Assembly: GCA_029262005.1 (NCBI GenBank)
Contig: JAJDAG010000042.1
Coordinates: 1-50,063 of the forward strand
DNA from: Candidatus Zhuqueibacterota bacterium
Lineage (GTDB): Bacteria; Zhuqueibacterota; Zhuqueibacteria; Oceanimicrobiales; Oceanimicrobiaceae
Length of the DNA stretch: 50,063 nucleotides
Direction of reading: 5' to 3'
How positions within the stretch are numbered: position 1 is the stretch's first letter; each line of letters opens with the position of its first letter. This document shows, piece by piece, positions 16,636-25,177 of the stretch. The translations under genes were made by a program, and so were the position numbers. Below the pieces are notes generated by a model that was not told where the DNA came from, ran no database searches, and saw only the letters and a program-made list of their open reading frames with translations.

Positions 16636-18780
16636 CTATTTTTCTTTAAGGGTTGAATAGGTTTTGTAATCGTGAATTGCGAATCCGGAGAGAATTTCCC
16701 CGGCATCAATACGGGTGACAATTTGCGCCATAAATTGCCGAAGTGCCATCTTGGTCTTAAAATCATCGGCATTCAGGCCTAGAACTAAACGTTTGTCCAA
16801 TTCCGTAGTGTGTGGTGTGATATGACTTAACGCCGTTTGAATCGATATCAAACTTTTTCTTTTGTAGGCCATGAGGGTCACGCTGCTTACATTGGAAATA
16901 ATTTCACGCAAGGCTTGAACGTCAACCTTATGATAAAAAGTCGGCAGATCTATCCCGATTGGCAGTGCTGTGTTTTGTGATTTCAAGGCCACTTTTATCT
17001 GTATGATCGTTTCAAGCAAGCGTCTGAGCAATTCCGGCTTTTCCTTTTTCCATGCCGGCAGTGTGTGCGGTTCAATGTCGAGGTGCAGCATGTCGAATGT
17101 TGCCCCGACTTCTACTCTGCGATTGTATTCGATAATAAAATCGAGACCGGCAATCAGATGGTTTCTTTTACTGGGAAAAATCCACATCGGGTCGCCTATG
17201 AGCGCCGAAACTGAAATTGCATTTTGGTGCAGCCGCGTTATGGTTGTTTGCAGAATATTCGTGCTTTGGGCCGATGACATTATTTCGCGGTTGATTGAGA
17301 GAAAAACCTGGGTTAAGCCTTCGGTCTGACAAAATTGCACGAGGCGTTGCTGCTGAGCATCGTCGGCCAGGGTTTGCGCCGTGTTCCAGACCCAGGTTGC
17401 ATGCGATAATTCTGTTGGTGCTCCTGGTTTGTGCGCGAGTGTGCGGTTTAATTCACTCGGCCAGCGTAAACCGCAAAGATAGAGGAGCTCGTAGAAGCGG
17501 AGGGTCTTTTCGTGTTGCAAGTATTTTTTTCGCAACCGGGTTTTTTCGATTTGCACATCAAAGCGCAGCAAACGCAATCGATCCGTTTTGACTCTTTCCG
17601 GCAATCGTACGAGTTTCTCATTTTTAATTCGTTTGCTTTCGCGCTGAAATTCAAGTTCTTTTTCTATTTCCATTAACTGGTGGGTTGTCAGTCGCAGGCG
17701 GTCGTGTGCTTCGACAACGTTCGAACGTGCGACTGCCCTGGCATTTTCAGCGGCCACTTCCCAGGAAGCGGCAGTGGCCATCATTTGCGCCTTGCGTTTT
17801 CCGTGGGTGACCGGGAAGAGCAGCGGAAAAGCGAGACGGATTCCGGCTTCGGCGCTGCCGGTGATTTTTCCAGGATCGTGCCAGCGGTAACGGTAACCCA
17901 AATAAGGGGTGAAGTGGACATTTCTATATTCGGCGCTTTGCGCACGGCTGTTTTCGGCCACGCTTTTCGCCAGGAAAATCCGGGCCTGGCTCGCGTTGTT
18001 GACGGCCAGATTTTGCAGTTCCTGTTTTTTTATACGTAAAGCCTGGTACTCGATGGTGTCTAATGCAATCTGTGATGTTTGCAGGTTGAATAAGTCTGCC
18101 ATTTCCTGCTGTTGGCTGTTAAATCTGGCCAGACTGAATTCTTCCCGCCCTTTGCTTTTGATAAGTTCTTTTTCGATTTCAAAAATATCCGGTAGGAGTT
18201 TTTCGCCTTGTTCATATTGCTGTTTGGTGATTTTCAGCATTTTGTGATAAATTCTACTCAGGCGTTTCCGGCTCTCTGCTTCCTGGTGTGTTTGCAACAT
18301 ATCAATATAACGCGTTCGGAAATCAAGCAGCGCTTGGTTTAGAGCTGCGTTGGTTGCATGGTCTGCTGCCTGTAATTCTGCTTTTGCATTTTTTATTCGC
18401 GCTGAGCGTGTTTTCGTAACTTGTATAATGTCCTGACTTAATCTGAGGATCAGCGAGTTGCCTGCATTTAATTCATCGTCTGTAAGATCTATTCTGTCTG
18501 GCAGGTAGCGGTAACTTGCTTGAAACTCCGGCCAGTGTTCAACGCGTGTGGCTGACAAATTGTGTTTGGCTGCTCGCCGTTTTAACTCTGCTGCTTTTAT
18601 GGTGAGCGCCCGTGTCAGCGTCAGTTTTTCGAGATCATGAAATGTGAAAATTTGTTGTCCGAGCAGTGCGGATGTGAAAGGCAGCCAAACTGTAAACAAG
18701 AGCGCGATTGTCAGTTTCAGCCAATGCGGGGGTTTCGTGCATTTGTCGTTTAGTTTCTTTTGTTTCACAGCAGTTACCAT
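16636..18780 (-). CDS. TolC-like outer-membrane protein fused to a GH18-like TIM-barrel domain
   Basis: A 714-residue two-part protein. After a signal peptide (about 20-42), residues 45-445 look like an outer-membrane efflux protein: long amphipathic helices with two similar halves and TolC-type strands such as YLGYRYRWHDPG and EAGIRLAFPLLFP. Residues 462-712 form a separate domain with alternating strands and helices of a TIM barrel (TWVWNT, VFLSIN, VSALIG, LHLDIEP, IGIDLP, VTLMAYK, LVLGLN, GFAIHDY). DMLHLDIE (563-570) matches the glycosidase-18 signature DxxDxDxE except His566 at the second Asp, and MAY (637-639) resembles its MxY motif. I infer a polysaccharide export channel with an attached hydrolase or binding domain. 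Such a fusion is unusual for TolC proteins. Its first seven bases overlap the glycosyltransferase end. Confidence 0.82.
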   Translation of the reverse strand: MVTAVKQKKLNDKCTKPPHWLKLTIALLFTVWLPFTSALLGQQIFTFHDLEKLTLTRALTIKAAELKRRAAKHNLSATRVEHWPEFQASYRYLPDRIDLTDDELNAGNSLILRLSQDIIQVTKTRSARIKNAKAELQAADHATNAALNQALLDFRTRYIDMLQTHQEAESRKRLSRIYHKMLKITKQQYEQGEKLLPDIFEIEKELIKSKGREEFSLARFNSQQQEMADLFNLQTSQIALDTIEYQALRIKKQELQNLAVNNASQARIFLAKSVAENSRAQSAEYRNVHFTPYLGYRYRWHDPGKITGSAEAGIRLAFPLLFPVTHGKRKAQMMATAASWEVAAENARAVARSNVVEAHDRLRLTTHQLMEIEKELEFQRESKRIKNEKLVRLPERVKTDRLRLLRFDVQIEKTRLRKKYLQHEKTLRFYELLYLCGLRWPSELNRTLAHKPGAPTELSHATWVWNTAQTLADDAQQQRLVQFCQTEGLTQVFLSINREIMSSAQSTNILQTTITRLHQNAISVSALIGDPMWIFPSKRNHLIAGLDFIIEYNRRVEVGATFDMLHLDIEPHTLPAWKKEKPELLRRLLETIIQIKVALKSQNTALPIGIDLPTFYHKVDVQALREIISNVSSVTLMAYKRKSLISIQTALSHITPHTTELDKRLVLGLNADDFKTKMALRQFMAQIVTRIDAGEILSGFAIHDYKTYSTLKEK

Positions 18781-20087
18781 TGGATATATCTTTGACGAAC
18801 TTTGTAAGGTGCAAAAGGGTCTACATTCGAGTGTCGAAATACAAGTTCCTGGAAGTAGGCTTTTAAACGTACAAACTTCAGGAAAATTTTAAACGGGTTT
18901 ATCAATGGCAGGTAAAGCAAGAGCTTAAAATCTTCTGTTCTGTTTGATAATGCGATTGCCACCAGCAACTCGAGCAATTCTGCGCAGAAATAAAGACAGA
19001 AGTTGACAACTAACAGGGGCAAGAGAATATCTGTGAAATTTACAGCAATATCGAAAAGGTAGACAGCCGTTACAAATGATAACGCAACATGGTAGAAAAG
19101 CGAATCCACAAATGTGATCACATCTATGAGCCTGAAATTTTTGGAGTATGGATTAAAAATGTCCCGATGTTTTCTCATGCGGTTTTTTATCATGTTGCGG
19201 TCCCAGCGTGAGCGCTGGTTAATAAGGGCTCGAATGTTTGCAGGGACGTTCGTCAGGCAGATAGCGTCCGGCTGAAATGAGATTTTGTACCCCTTTTTAC
19301 GCACACGAATGGCGAGGTCTGAATCATTGCCGGGTCCGGGCTCGTGCCCGCCTATCGAATTCAAGCCGATGAGATTTCGGCGAAATCCTCCGAATGCACC
19401 TGAAATGATCGGCAGAATGCCTAATTTTGCGCGCACACGTCTGCCGATAGAAATGGTAAAAATATATTCGATTTGCTGCAAGTGAGTCAGCAGATTGTTG
19501 TTGCCGTTGCGTGGCCTGAGATTGCCTGACACCCCACCTACCTCTGGATCGGCAAAGGCGGTGAGCATTTTATAAATGGCATCTCTGTCAAAAGTCGTGT
19601 CTGAATCGACAAAGATAACGAATTCACCCCGGGTAAATTGGAGGCCGTAGTTAAGCACAGCGGATTTTCCGGCCCGTTCAGAAAATCTCGCATAAATGAT
19701 GTTGTCATTTTGGGCCAGTTTGTGGCAGATTTCAGGTGTGCCATCTGTGGAACCGTCATCGACGATAATCAATTGCAGATTTTTATAGGTTTGCTCTTGC
19801 AGCGACCGAACAGTCCAGCCGATTGTTTCCTCTTCGTTTAGTGCTGGAATGATAACAGTTACCAGCGGTGGGTTGTATTTTAAGCGTAACAAAAAGTCGT
19901 TGTCTCGACGGGGGCTGCGCTCTTTCAGTTTTTCATCTATAAGAATGAAAATATCGGTGAGAACGTAACGCGGAAAATCAAAAATAAAAAAATACCAGAA
20001 CACTCGAAATGCACCATATTCATCCAGGCTCAACAGATAATCAAAAGTATCGGCAATTATGTCCGGCATCATTTCAAGGTTTCCCAA
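18774..20087 (-). CDS. Processive family-2 glycosyltransferase (exopolysaccharide synthase)
   Basis: Inner-membrane glycan synthase of 437 residues, related to PgaC/hyaluronan/cellulose synthases. An N-terminal hydrophobic segment (about 28-50) is followed by the GT-A domain. Its motifs are VTVIIPALNEEETI (76-89), VDDGSTDG (109-116), the DxD metal site DSD (161-163), GND/SD (253-257) in place of TED, and the acceptor-site QRSRW (291-295), which marks a processive enzyme. At least three C-terminal membrane segments (about 325-400) follow and could form the translocation channel. There is no PilZ domain. The sugar cannot be predicted. The ATG lies 19 bases inside the end of the regulator gene upstream, and the stop overlaps the TolC-fusion gene by seven bases. 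Confidence 0.9.
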   Translation of the reverse strand: MGNLEMMPDIIADTFDYLLSLDEYGAFRVFWYFFIFDFPRYVLTDIFILIDEKLKERSPRRDNDFLLRLKYNPPLVTVIIPALNEEETIGWTVRSLQEQTYKNLQLIIVDDGSTDGTPEICHKLAQNDNIIYARFSERAGKSAVLNYGLQFTRGEFVIFVDSDTTFDRDAIYKMLTAFADPEVGGVSGNLRPRNGNNNLLTHLQQIEYIFTISIGRRVRAKLGILPIISGAFGGFRRNLIGLNSIGGHEPGPGNDSDLAIRVRKKGYKISFQPDAICLTNVPANIRALINQRSRWDRNMIKNRMRKHRDIFNPYSKNFRLIDVITFVDSLFYHVALSFVTAVYLFDIAVNFTDILLPLLVVNFCLYFCAELLELLVAIALSNRTEDFKLLLYLPLINPFKIFLKFVRLKAYFQELVFRHSNVDPFAPYKVRQRYIQW

Positions 20088-21535
20088 ATATTATCTAAGT
20101 TGGTGGCTGTGGAAGACAGGTCGAACACCTCGTATTTCAGCTTTAGCTCAACATTGAAACGTTTGTGGATATTTTCAGCCAAACGTTTGAATGCGATTTG
20201 GGTGCTGGCAGTATCTGTGTGGGTGAAAATGATCAAAATGTCACCACCGCTTAAATCCGTAAACATGTCGCTGGTTCGGAAGGTCTGCCCGATTATGGCA
20301 GCAAAATCCTTTTTGAATTTTCGCGAGTTCTTTAGCTGCTTTTCCGCAAGCGCTTCATTTGCAGCACTGAGGTTAAAACGTGCCAGCGTAGACGGGGTTT
20401 TGTAGCGGGTACAACGCGCTATTTCCAGACGGAGATATTCGGCGAACACTTCGTTTTTGTAGAAACCCAGTTCTTTTTTTAGAATGCCGAGGACGCCGGA
20501 GCCGGGCAGGACGCCTTCCTCTGCTGCGCGATAACCGGTCTCAGATATGACAAATTCCTGAATGGGGCGGATCTGCGCCTCTTCAGGGCCGAACACTGCG
20601 GCACAGACGAGACAAAAGCAGGAGAGAGCGGGTTCTGAAAAATTATGATTGCAATCTTGGCACCACATCACTTCAGAGGGTTTGTCGTAATCAACGCCAA
20701 TGTGCCGCAGCTCTTTGCTGCATTTAGGACAGATCAGTTTCATGCCGAGCTTGTACTCGGATTCGCGGCCAATGTAAGCACAGCGAAAGTGATGAATGGT
20801 GGTTTCTTCATTGATGTTTAAGGAGGCACATTTGGGGCAGATTTCACGAAAATTTATCTGGGTGTGGTCACAATGTGGACAAATGTTGACTTTATCAACC
20901 AGCTTGGCATTCAGCAATTGTGCTTCATGCACTGAGGCAAGAAAACTTATTTCTTCGCCTGCCCGCGTATTGAGCAGAAGTTGCACCAGTGGGTAGGTGT
21001 AGCCGGCTTTGGCGCGGTAGTTTCTCTGTGGCGACAATAGTTGTGGATCCCGGGAAAAAAAATAACGCAGCAGCAGCAGCCTGTTTTTTGAACTTTGCCC
21101 TATGGACTTAGGTAGCGCCTCCAGTTGGCGTAGGCGATTTTGAATTTGTGACAATTGGCCGAATATTTCAACCATGTCATTTTGCCTGACCGGTGAGGAC
21201 AAGACGGCATCGGTGACATCCGACAGCGACTCCCACTCTGTTTCGCCAATCACCAGCAGCGGTGTCAAAAAATGTTCGGACTCCGATCGCAGATCGTGTA
21301 ACGTCTGCCAGACCCATTGCTCGGTGTTGGCGTTTAAAATGATAAACTCTGCCTCGGGTAAAATGGTAGTGATGGTGAGATTTGCCAGAGTGGGCGACTC
21401 GGATATCAGTTTTTTTACAAAGAGATAGAGGACATCGTTTTCCGTTTCGGATAATAGAAACACCGGCCCCTTTGCTCTGGCGGCCGACGATACGGGCGTC
21501 GCTGTGTCTTGTGTCGCTATTTTGTATTCAAGCAT
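20069..21535 (-). CDS. Zinc-ribbon protein with degenerate GGDEF domain (TackOD1-like), exopolysaccharide regulator
   Basis: A 488-residue cytoplasmic protein and first gene of the exopolysaccharide operon. Residues 25-130 form a receiver-like alpha/beta domain without a clear phospho-Asp pattern. Residues 217-312 are cysteine-rich (CPHC, CPKC, HHFRCAYIG, CPKC, CQDC, CFCLVC), resembling the TackOD1 metal-binding output domain. Residues 365-475 have the layout of a diguanylate cyclase (RFNL, then RTSDMFTDLSGGDILIIF), but the signature is SGGDIL instead of GGDEF, so cyclase activity is doubtful; it may bind c-di-GMP/GTP or be structural. It probably controls the synthase downstream. The TackOD1 assignment is from memory of the cysteine spacing. 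Confidence 0.75.
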   Translation of the reverse strand: MLEYKIATQDTATPVSSAARAKGPVFLLSETENDVLYLFVKKLISESPTLANLTITTILPEAEFIILNANTEQWVWQTLHDLRSESEHFLTPLLVIGETEWESLSDVTDAVLSSPVRQNDMVEIFGQLSQIQNRLRQLEALPKSIGQSSKNRLLLLRYFFSRDPQLLSPQRNYRAKAGYTYPLVQLLLNTRAGEEISFLASVHEAQLLNAKLVDKVNICPHCDHTQINFREICPKCASLNINEETTIHHFRCAYIGRESEYKLGMKLICPKCSKELRHIGVDYDKPSEVMWCQDCNHNFSEPALSCFCLVCAAVFGPEEAQIRPIQEFVISETGYRAAEEGVLPGSGVLGILKKELGFYKNEVFAEYLRLEIARCTRYKTPSTLARFNLSAANEALAEKQLKNSRKFKKDFAAIIGQTFRTSDMFTDLSGGDILIIFTHTDTASTQIAFKRLAENIHKRFNVELKLKYEVFDLSSTATNLDNIWETLK

Positions 21536-21847
21536 ACCGATAAATTATATTGGAACGTATTCTCTCAGTCTCCGCTTCTATTTACGGTGCCAGTTCAGGC
21601 ACCAAATCCGCAAGCCAATGCATTTCATGCAAAATGCTGTCCCCGATTTTTACATACAACTGGCTTCAGGGGCCAAATGGCAGGCAAGCCCGGATTTTTT
21701 GGCTATTCATTAAATTTCGACTGTTTCTTTACTAGGGTTAACAAACAGAGAGGATTGTTGCGGTTATTTAAAATCTAAATTATATTAAAGTTAGAGCGAT
21801 TCGTTTGTTGAACGCTTCCAGGATTTCTGGGACGGTGGGTTTCCCTT
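21536..21847. other. Intergenic region, nothing recognised
   Basis: About 310 bases upstream of the exopolysaccharide operon, presumably carrying its promoter. I see no gene, no strong hairpin and no recognisable regulatory motif. Confidence 0.5.
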
Positions 21848-22216
21848 TTAATCCCCGGCTTTGCAGCTTGACTTGTTTTTTGGTGTGGCGTCCGGGTTCA
21901 GGGGATGGTGTTTTCGGCTTGGCCGGAGAATAAGTGTGATGATAACCGGCCAGAAGAGCGTGTTTACAATGTCGTGCAGGCTGGCGCTCCAGCGAAATTG
22001 ACCATAAGCGCTCAGGTCATCCCGCAAATCAAAACATTCCATGAGCAGGCTGAGAATGAGCACGGCAAGTACAGGCCATACTGTTGCCAGACGTTTGGTG
22101 CTGATACCTGTAACAAAGTAAACAGAAAGCCCAATATAGACATGAATGGCGTCTTTCGATAGTGGCAGATATTGCATCAAGTAGATTTTAAACAGTTGAT
22201 AGAACGATGTTTCCAT
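21848..22216 (-). CDS. Small membrane protein, VanZ-like
   Basis: A 122-residue integral membrane protein with three hydrophobic segments (about 24-39, 43-60 and 84-98) and a basic, polar C-terminal tail. The ECFDLRDDLSAYGQFRWSASLHDIVNTLFWP stretch (spanning about 60-90) resembles the E...R...D...N pattern of VanZ-like proteins, though the match is weak. The start has AGGA nine bases upstream. It lies downstream of a TonB receptor on the same strand, about 65 bases away, so the two may be co-transcribed. The function is unknown. Confidence 0.7.
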   Translation of the reverse strand: METSFYQLFKIYLMQYLPLSKDAIHVYIGLSVYFVTGISTKRLATVWPVLAVLILSLLMECFDLRDDLSAYGQFRWSASLHDIVNTLFWPVIITLILRPSRKHHPLNPDATPKNKSSCKAGD

Positions 22217-22280
22217 ACGAAGTTTTCCTGTGCTTAACTTTCCCTGTTAAGTGCGCATAGCACCCGAGTTGCGCCCGGCA

Positions 22281-24707
22281 TTACAATTCATACGAAACAG
22301 AAAACATGCTGCGCCTTCCGTTTACAGAGCCGCCAAAAAGCTCAAAATGTTTGTCATTCAGTGCATTGCTAATTGTGAAGCCAATTCGTGTCTTGGCCCC
22401 GGGTTTGTAGCTGCCGGTAAAATTGATAATGTTGTAAGCCGGCACGCGGCCGACAAAGATACCGGATGCCCAGTCAAAAGAGTTTACATGTTTGAGGTGC
22501 AACTGCAAATCGATGCCGCGCCTGCTTGCGTAAACCGCACTCAAATTTACTTTATGACCGGGGGTGTTAGGCGAAAGCAGCACCTCGGTAGTTTGTCGTG
22601 CGATTTTGTGGTCGAAAAATGTGTAATTGCCCCGCAGTTCAAGTTCCCTGGTCAGTTTGAGGGCTGCGCCTAGTTCCATTCCCCATTCTTTAACGCGCCC
22701 TGAGTTGGTGTATGAAACCACCAGCGCTTCACTGCCGTCCGCAAGGGTCGTGAGAGCAGGCCCCAGTTCACGGTCTATGTGGTTTTGGGCAATTGTTTTC
22801 CAGGCTTGAGGAATTCCTTCCGGTAATTGGTAGGCAGAGTAAGCCGGGTTTACGCCCGGCAGTAAATCCGTAATGAAATCTGCGAGCAGGTTGTAATAGA
22901 ACGTAAGTTCGAGCTTGAGCGTTTGCCTGGGCTGGCCTTTGTAACCCAATTCCCAGCCATGGACTTTTTCGACATCAAGGGCTGCATTGCCGATAGCCAG
23001 ATGCGGTGTGAATCCGAAATCCAGCGGCAGATCGACTGTACCGGTCGGCAGGTTTTCTGCTCGTTCAATATCGAGTTCTATTTGTTGTTCCAATGCTGCC
23101 AGGTCTCTGGGCGGCCCTGCCAGAGTTCTGAGAAAAAACTCCGCATAGTTTGGTGTTTGAAAAGCGCGATTAAAAGTCAGGCGGAAACCGTGATTTTTTT
23201 GGGGATTGTAAACCAACGCTGCTTTGGGTGAAATTTGTGTGGCGTGCAAGGTGCTGCGGTCAATCCTTGCCGCCGCCAGAATATTGAGTGGTGCTGCAAG
23301 CTTGAAATCTGCCTGTGCAAAAAGGCCGGATTGGTTTTCTTTGTACTCATGCGGAGTAAAGGTGCCTCGGGTGTTTACATTTTGAAATTTATGCGAAGCA
23401 CCCCAGATAATGCGCATCTTGTCGCCAAAGGTCGTCAGGTTTTGTTGGAACTGGAAATTGATATCAGACGAGTTTTCTTTGAATTTTTCGCCCGTTGCAA
23501 GCGCCATTTGATGTTCGCCAAACGTCTTGCGGCCGTTGTAATCGGTTTGAAAGAACAGGTGTTCGGCGGTATAGCTCAGCCGCGACCACGGCCTGAGCAC
23601 GCCCTCCACCTGCATGCGGCCGATGCTGGTGAGGTACACTTCATTCTCCGCCTGGGTTACGCCCGACTCAGCGGTGAAGACACTGCCGTCATCCAAATTG
23701 TAATCAAGCCTGGCCGAGCCGTAAACAGTGCTTATATCTTCATTATTTAAAGCGAGTTGCTCAGTTGGCAAGCCACGATATTCCTGCCGATCCAAGTCAT
23801 CTTGATTTATGTTTCGGGATTGACTCCAGGTGCCGCTGCGGGAACCGCCAAAATTTAACTTGTAGCCCCATCTTTCCTGAAAACCGGCAAAGCGAAAACT
23901 GCCGCGAATACTGTTGAGTTCACCAAACGCGACCGTTGCCCGTGCGCCTTGAATTTTTTCCGGAGCAGGTGTTACTATATTCATGACGCCGGAAAAAGCA
24001 TTGGCGCCATAAAGTGCCGAGCCCGGGCCGCGAACGAATTCCATTTCACCGGCATCGCTGAGTGGCAGACTGAGCGTGTTCCATTCCTGAGCGAGCAGCA
24101 AAGCCATGGCTGTTTCGCGATGGTCCTGCAGCACCAGCACGCGGCGGTTCAACGGGCGATTAAAGCCGCGTGTGTTGATGTTGAAATCGTTCAGACCGTT
24201 TTGCACGATGTCAATTCCCGGGTGCGCGGCAAAGACGGCAGGTATTTGGCCGGCGCTGGATAGGTTCTCTAAAGTTGCTTTTTCAGCTTTGTTGACCGCT
24301 GCCGGCGCATCTGTGATTTTTTCTACTCGTTTTGAAACGCCATAAACGTGCACGTTTTCCATATAAATGACTTCAGGGCTGAGGAGTATTTTAATCTGGT
24401 TGTTTTGTTCCGCGCTGACATTGATGTTGGTGAGTTCCGTGTTCTCGTAGCCGACTGCAGAAAATTGAAGGATGTAGCTTCCCGGCGGTAGGCCGGTGAT
24501 ATTAAAGTGGCCGTCTTTGTCAGAAGCCACGCCGTAGCCTGCACCCCGGATCGTTACATTCACCGACTCAATCGGTCGCTGCGTAACCGCATCGGAAACG
24601 ATCCCTGAAATGCGCCCGGAATCGTCCAGACTAAAACCGGCTGCCGGCATGAGAAGGCAAACAAATAACCAACAGACCAAAATGTTTTCCCTAAACGGTA
24701 CATTCAT
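22281..24707 (-). CDS. TonB-dependent receptor with carboxypeptidase-regulatory-like N-terminus
   Basis: Outer-membrane active-transport receptor, 808 residues from the ATG at 24707. An in-frame ATG at 24761 exists, but only the inner one has AAGGA at proper distance and exposes a normal signal peptide (ILVCWLFVCLLMPAAGFS). Next comes a CarboxypepD_reg-like domain (GRISGIVSDAVTQRPIESVN and on), then a plug (EFVRGPGSALYGANAFSGVMNIVT) and a barrel with a TonB-type extended C-terminus (FELFGGSVNGRRSMFSVSYEL). A TonB-box-like NVHVYGVSKR precedes the plug. The substrate is not evident: no metal or vitamin enzyme is adjacent and there is no SusD partner. It is divergent from the receptor at 25178. 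Confidence 0.92.
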   Translation of the reverse strand: MNVPFRENILVCWLFVCLLMPAAGFSLDDSGRISGIVSDAVTQRPIESVNVTIRGAGYGVASDKDGHFNITGLPPGSYILQFSAVGYENTELTNINVSAEQNNQIKILLSPEVIYMENVHVYGVSKRVEKITDAPAAVNKAEKATLENLSSAGQIPAVFAAHPGIDIVQNGLNDFNINTRGFNRPLNRRVLVLQDHRETAMALLLAQEWNTLSLPLSDAGEMEFVRGPGSALYGANAFSGVMNIVTPAPEKIQGARATVAFGELNSIRGSFRFAGFQERWGYKLNFGGSRSGTWSQSRNINQDDLDRQEYRGLPTEQLALNNEDISTVYGSARLDYNLDDGSVFTAESGVTQAENEVYLTSIGRMQVEGVLRPWSRLSYTAEHLFFQTDYNGRKTFGEHQMALATGEKFKENSSDINFQFQQNLTTFGDKMRIIWGASHKFQNVNTRGTFTPHEYKENQSGLFAQADFKLAAPLNILAAARIDRSTLHATQISPKAALVYNPQKNHGFRLTFNRAFQTPNYAEFFLRTLAGPPRDLAALEQQIELDIERAENLPTGTVDLPLDFGFTPHLAIGNAALDVEKVHGWELGYKGQPRQTLKLELTFYYNLLADFITDLLPGVNPAYSAYQLPEGIPQAWKTIAQNHIDRELGPALTTLADGSEALVVSYTNSGRVKEWGMELGAALKLTRELELRGNYTFFDHKIARQTTEVLLSPNTPGHKVNLSAVYASRRGIDLQLHLKHVNSFDWASGIFVGRVPAYNIINFTGSYKPGAKTRIGFTISNALNDKHFELFGGSVNGRRSMFSVSYEL

Positions 24708-25177
24708 CGCTTTGTCCTTAAGCGATCTGTTCAATTGTTTCAAAATGAAATTGAGTAACATACATTTAATGTGTACCGAACTTTAAATATTCTCTGATTA
24801 AGAGTCAAGAAATATTTGACTTAACAACCTTTTTTAAGTATTTATCTTTGTTACCATTTTTTGACTTCGCAGTGCAAAAGAGAATATACCGAATTGCGAC
24901 AAGTATGCGTATGACGTTACTTTGTTTCTAAATGCCAACACTGAAGCTGCATAAGCTTTTATTTTATTTAAAGTTGTTTGTCTTTTTTGCGTTGAAAAAA
25001 CGTTACAGGATGGTTTTGTACTAAAAAAACACTTGCTTTTTTTTCGAGGAACAGTTAGCTTACTCCGCCTTTAGTCTTTTCATTTCAGAATGTTATCTTT
25101 TAACAATCCTACGCAGCATTTGTAGTATATAGAGTCGTTCTACTTAAGTCTTATTAATTAACCTTGGAGGGTTTGAA
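24708..25177. promoter_or_regulatory. Divergent control region between two TonB receptors
   Basis: About 470 AT-rich bases from which two TonB receptor genes diverge. The plus-strand gene has a strong Shine-Dalgarno (TTGGAGGG, about 25163-25170). I looked for cobalamin and TPP riboswitch hallmarks and Fur-type palindromes and saw none convincing. Homopolymer T/A tracts are frequent. Confidence 0.4.

Noticed and set aside
16636-18780. TolC-TIM-barrel protein as an artefact of a missed stop
   Set aside because: The frame is continuous with coherent protein character on both sides of the linker (about 445-462) and there is no internal start with a good ribosome site, so a genuine fusion is more likely.
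23235-23750. 171-codon plus-strand frame inside the TonB receptor
   Set aside because: Fully antisense to a well-supported receptor barrel; no domain, no ribosome site.
24708-25177. Riboswitch (cobalamin, TPP) in the divergent TonB control region
   Set aside because: None of the conserved core motifs could be found by eye on either strand.
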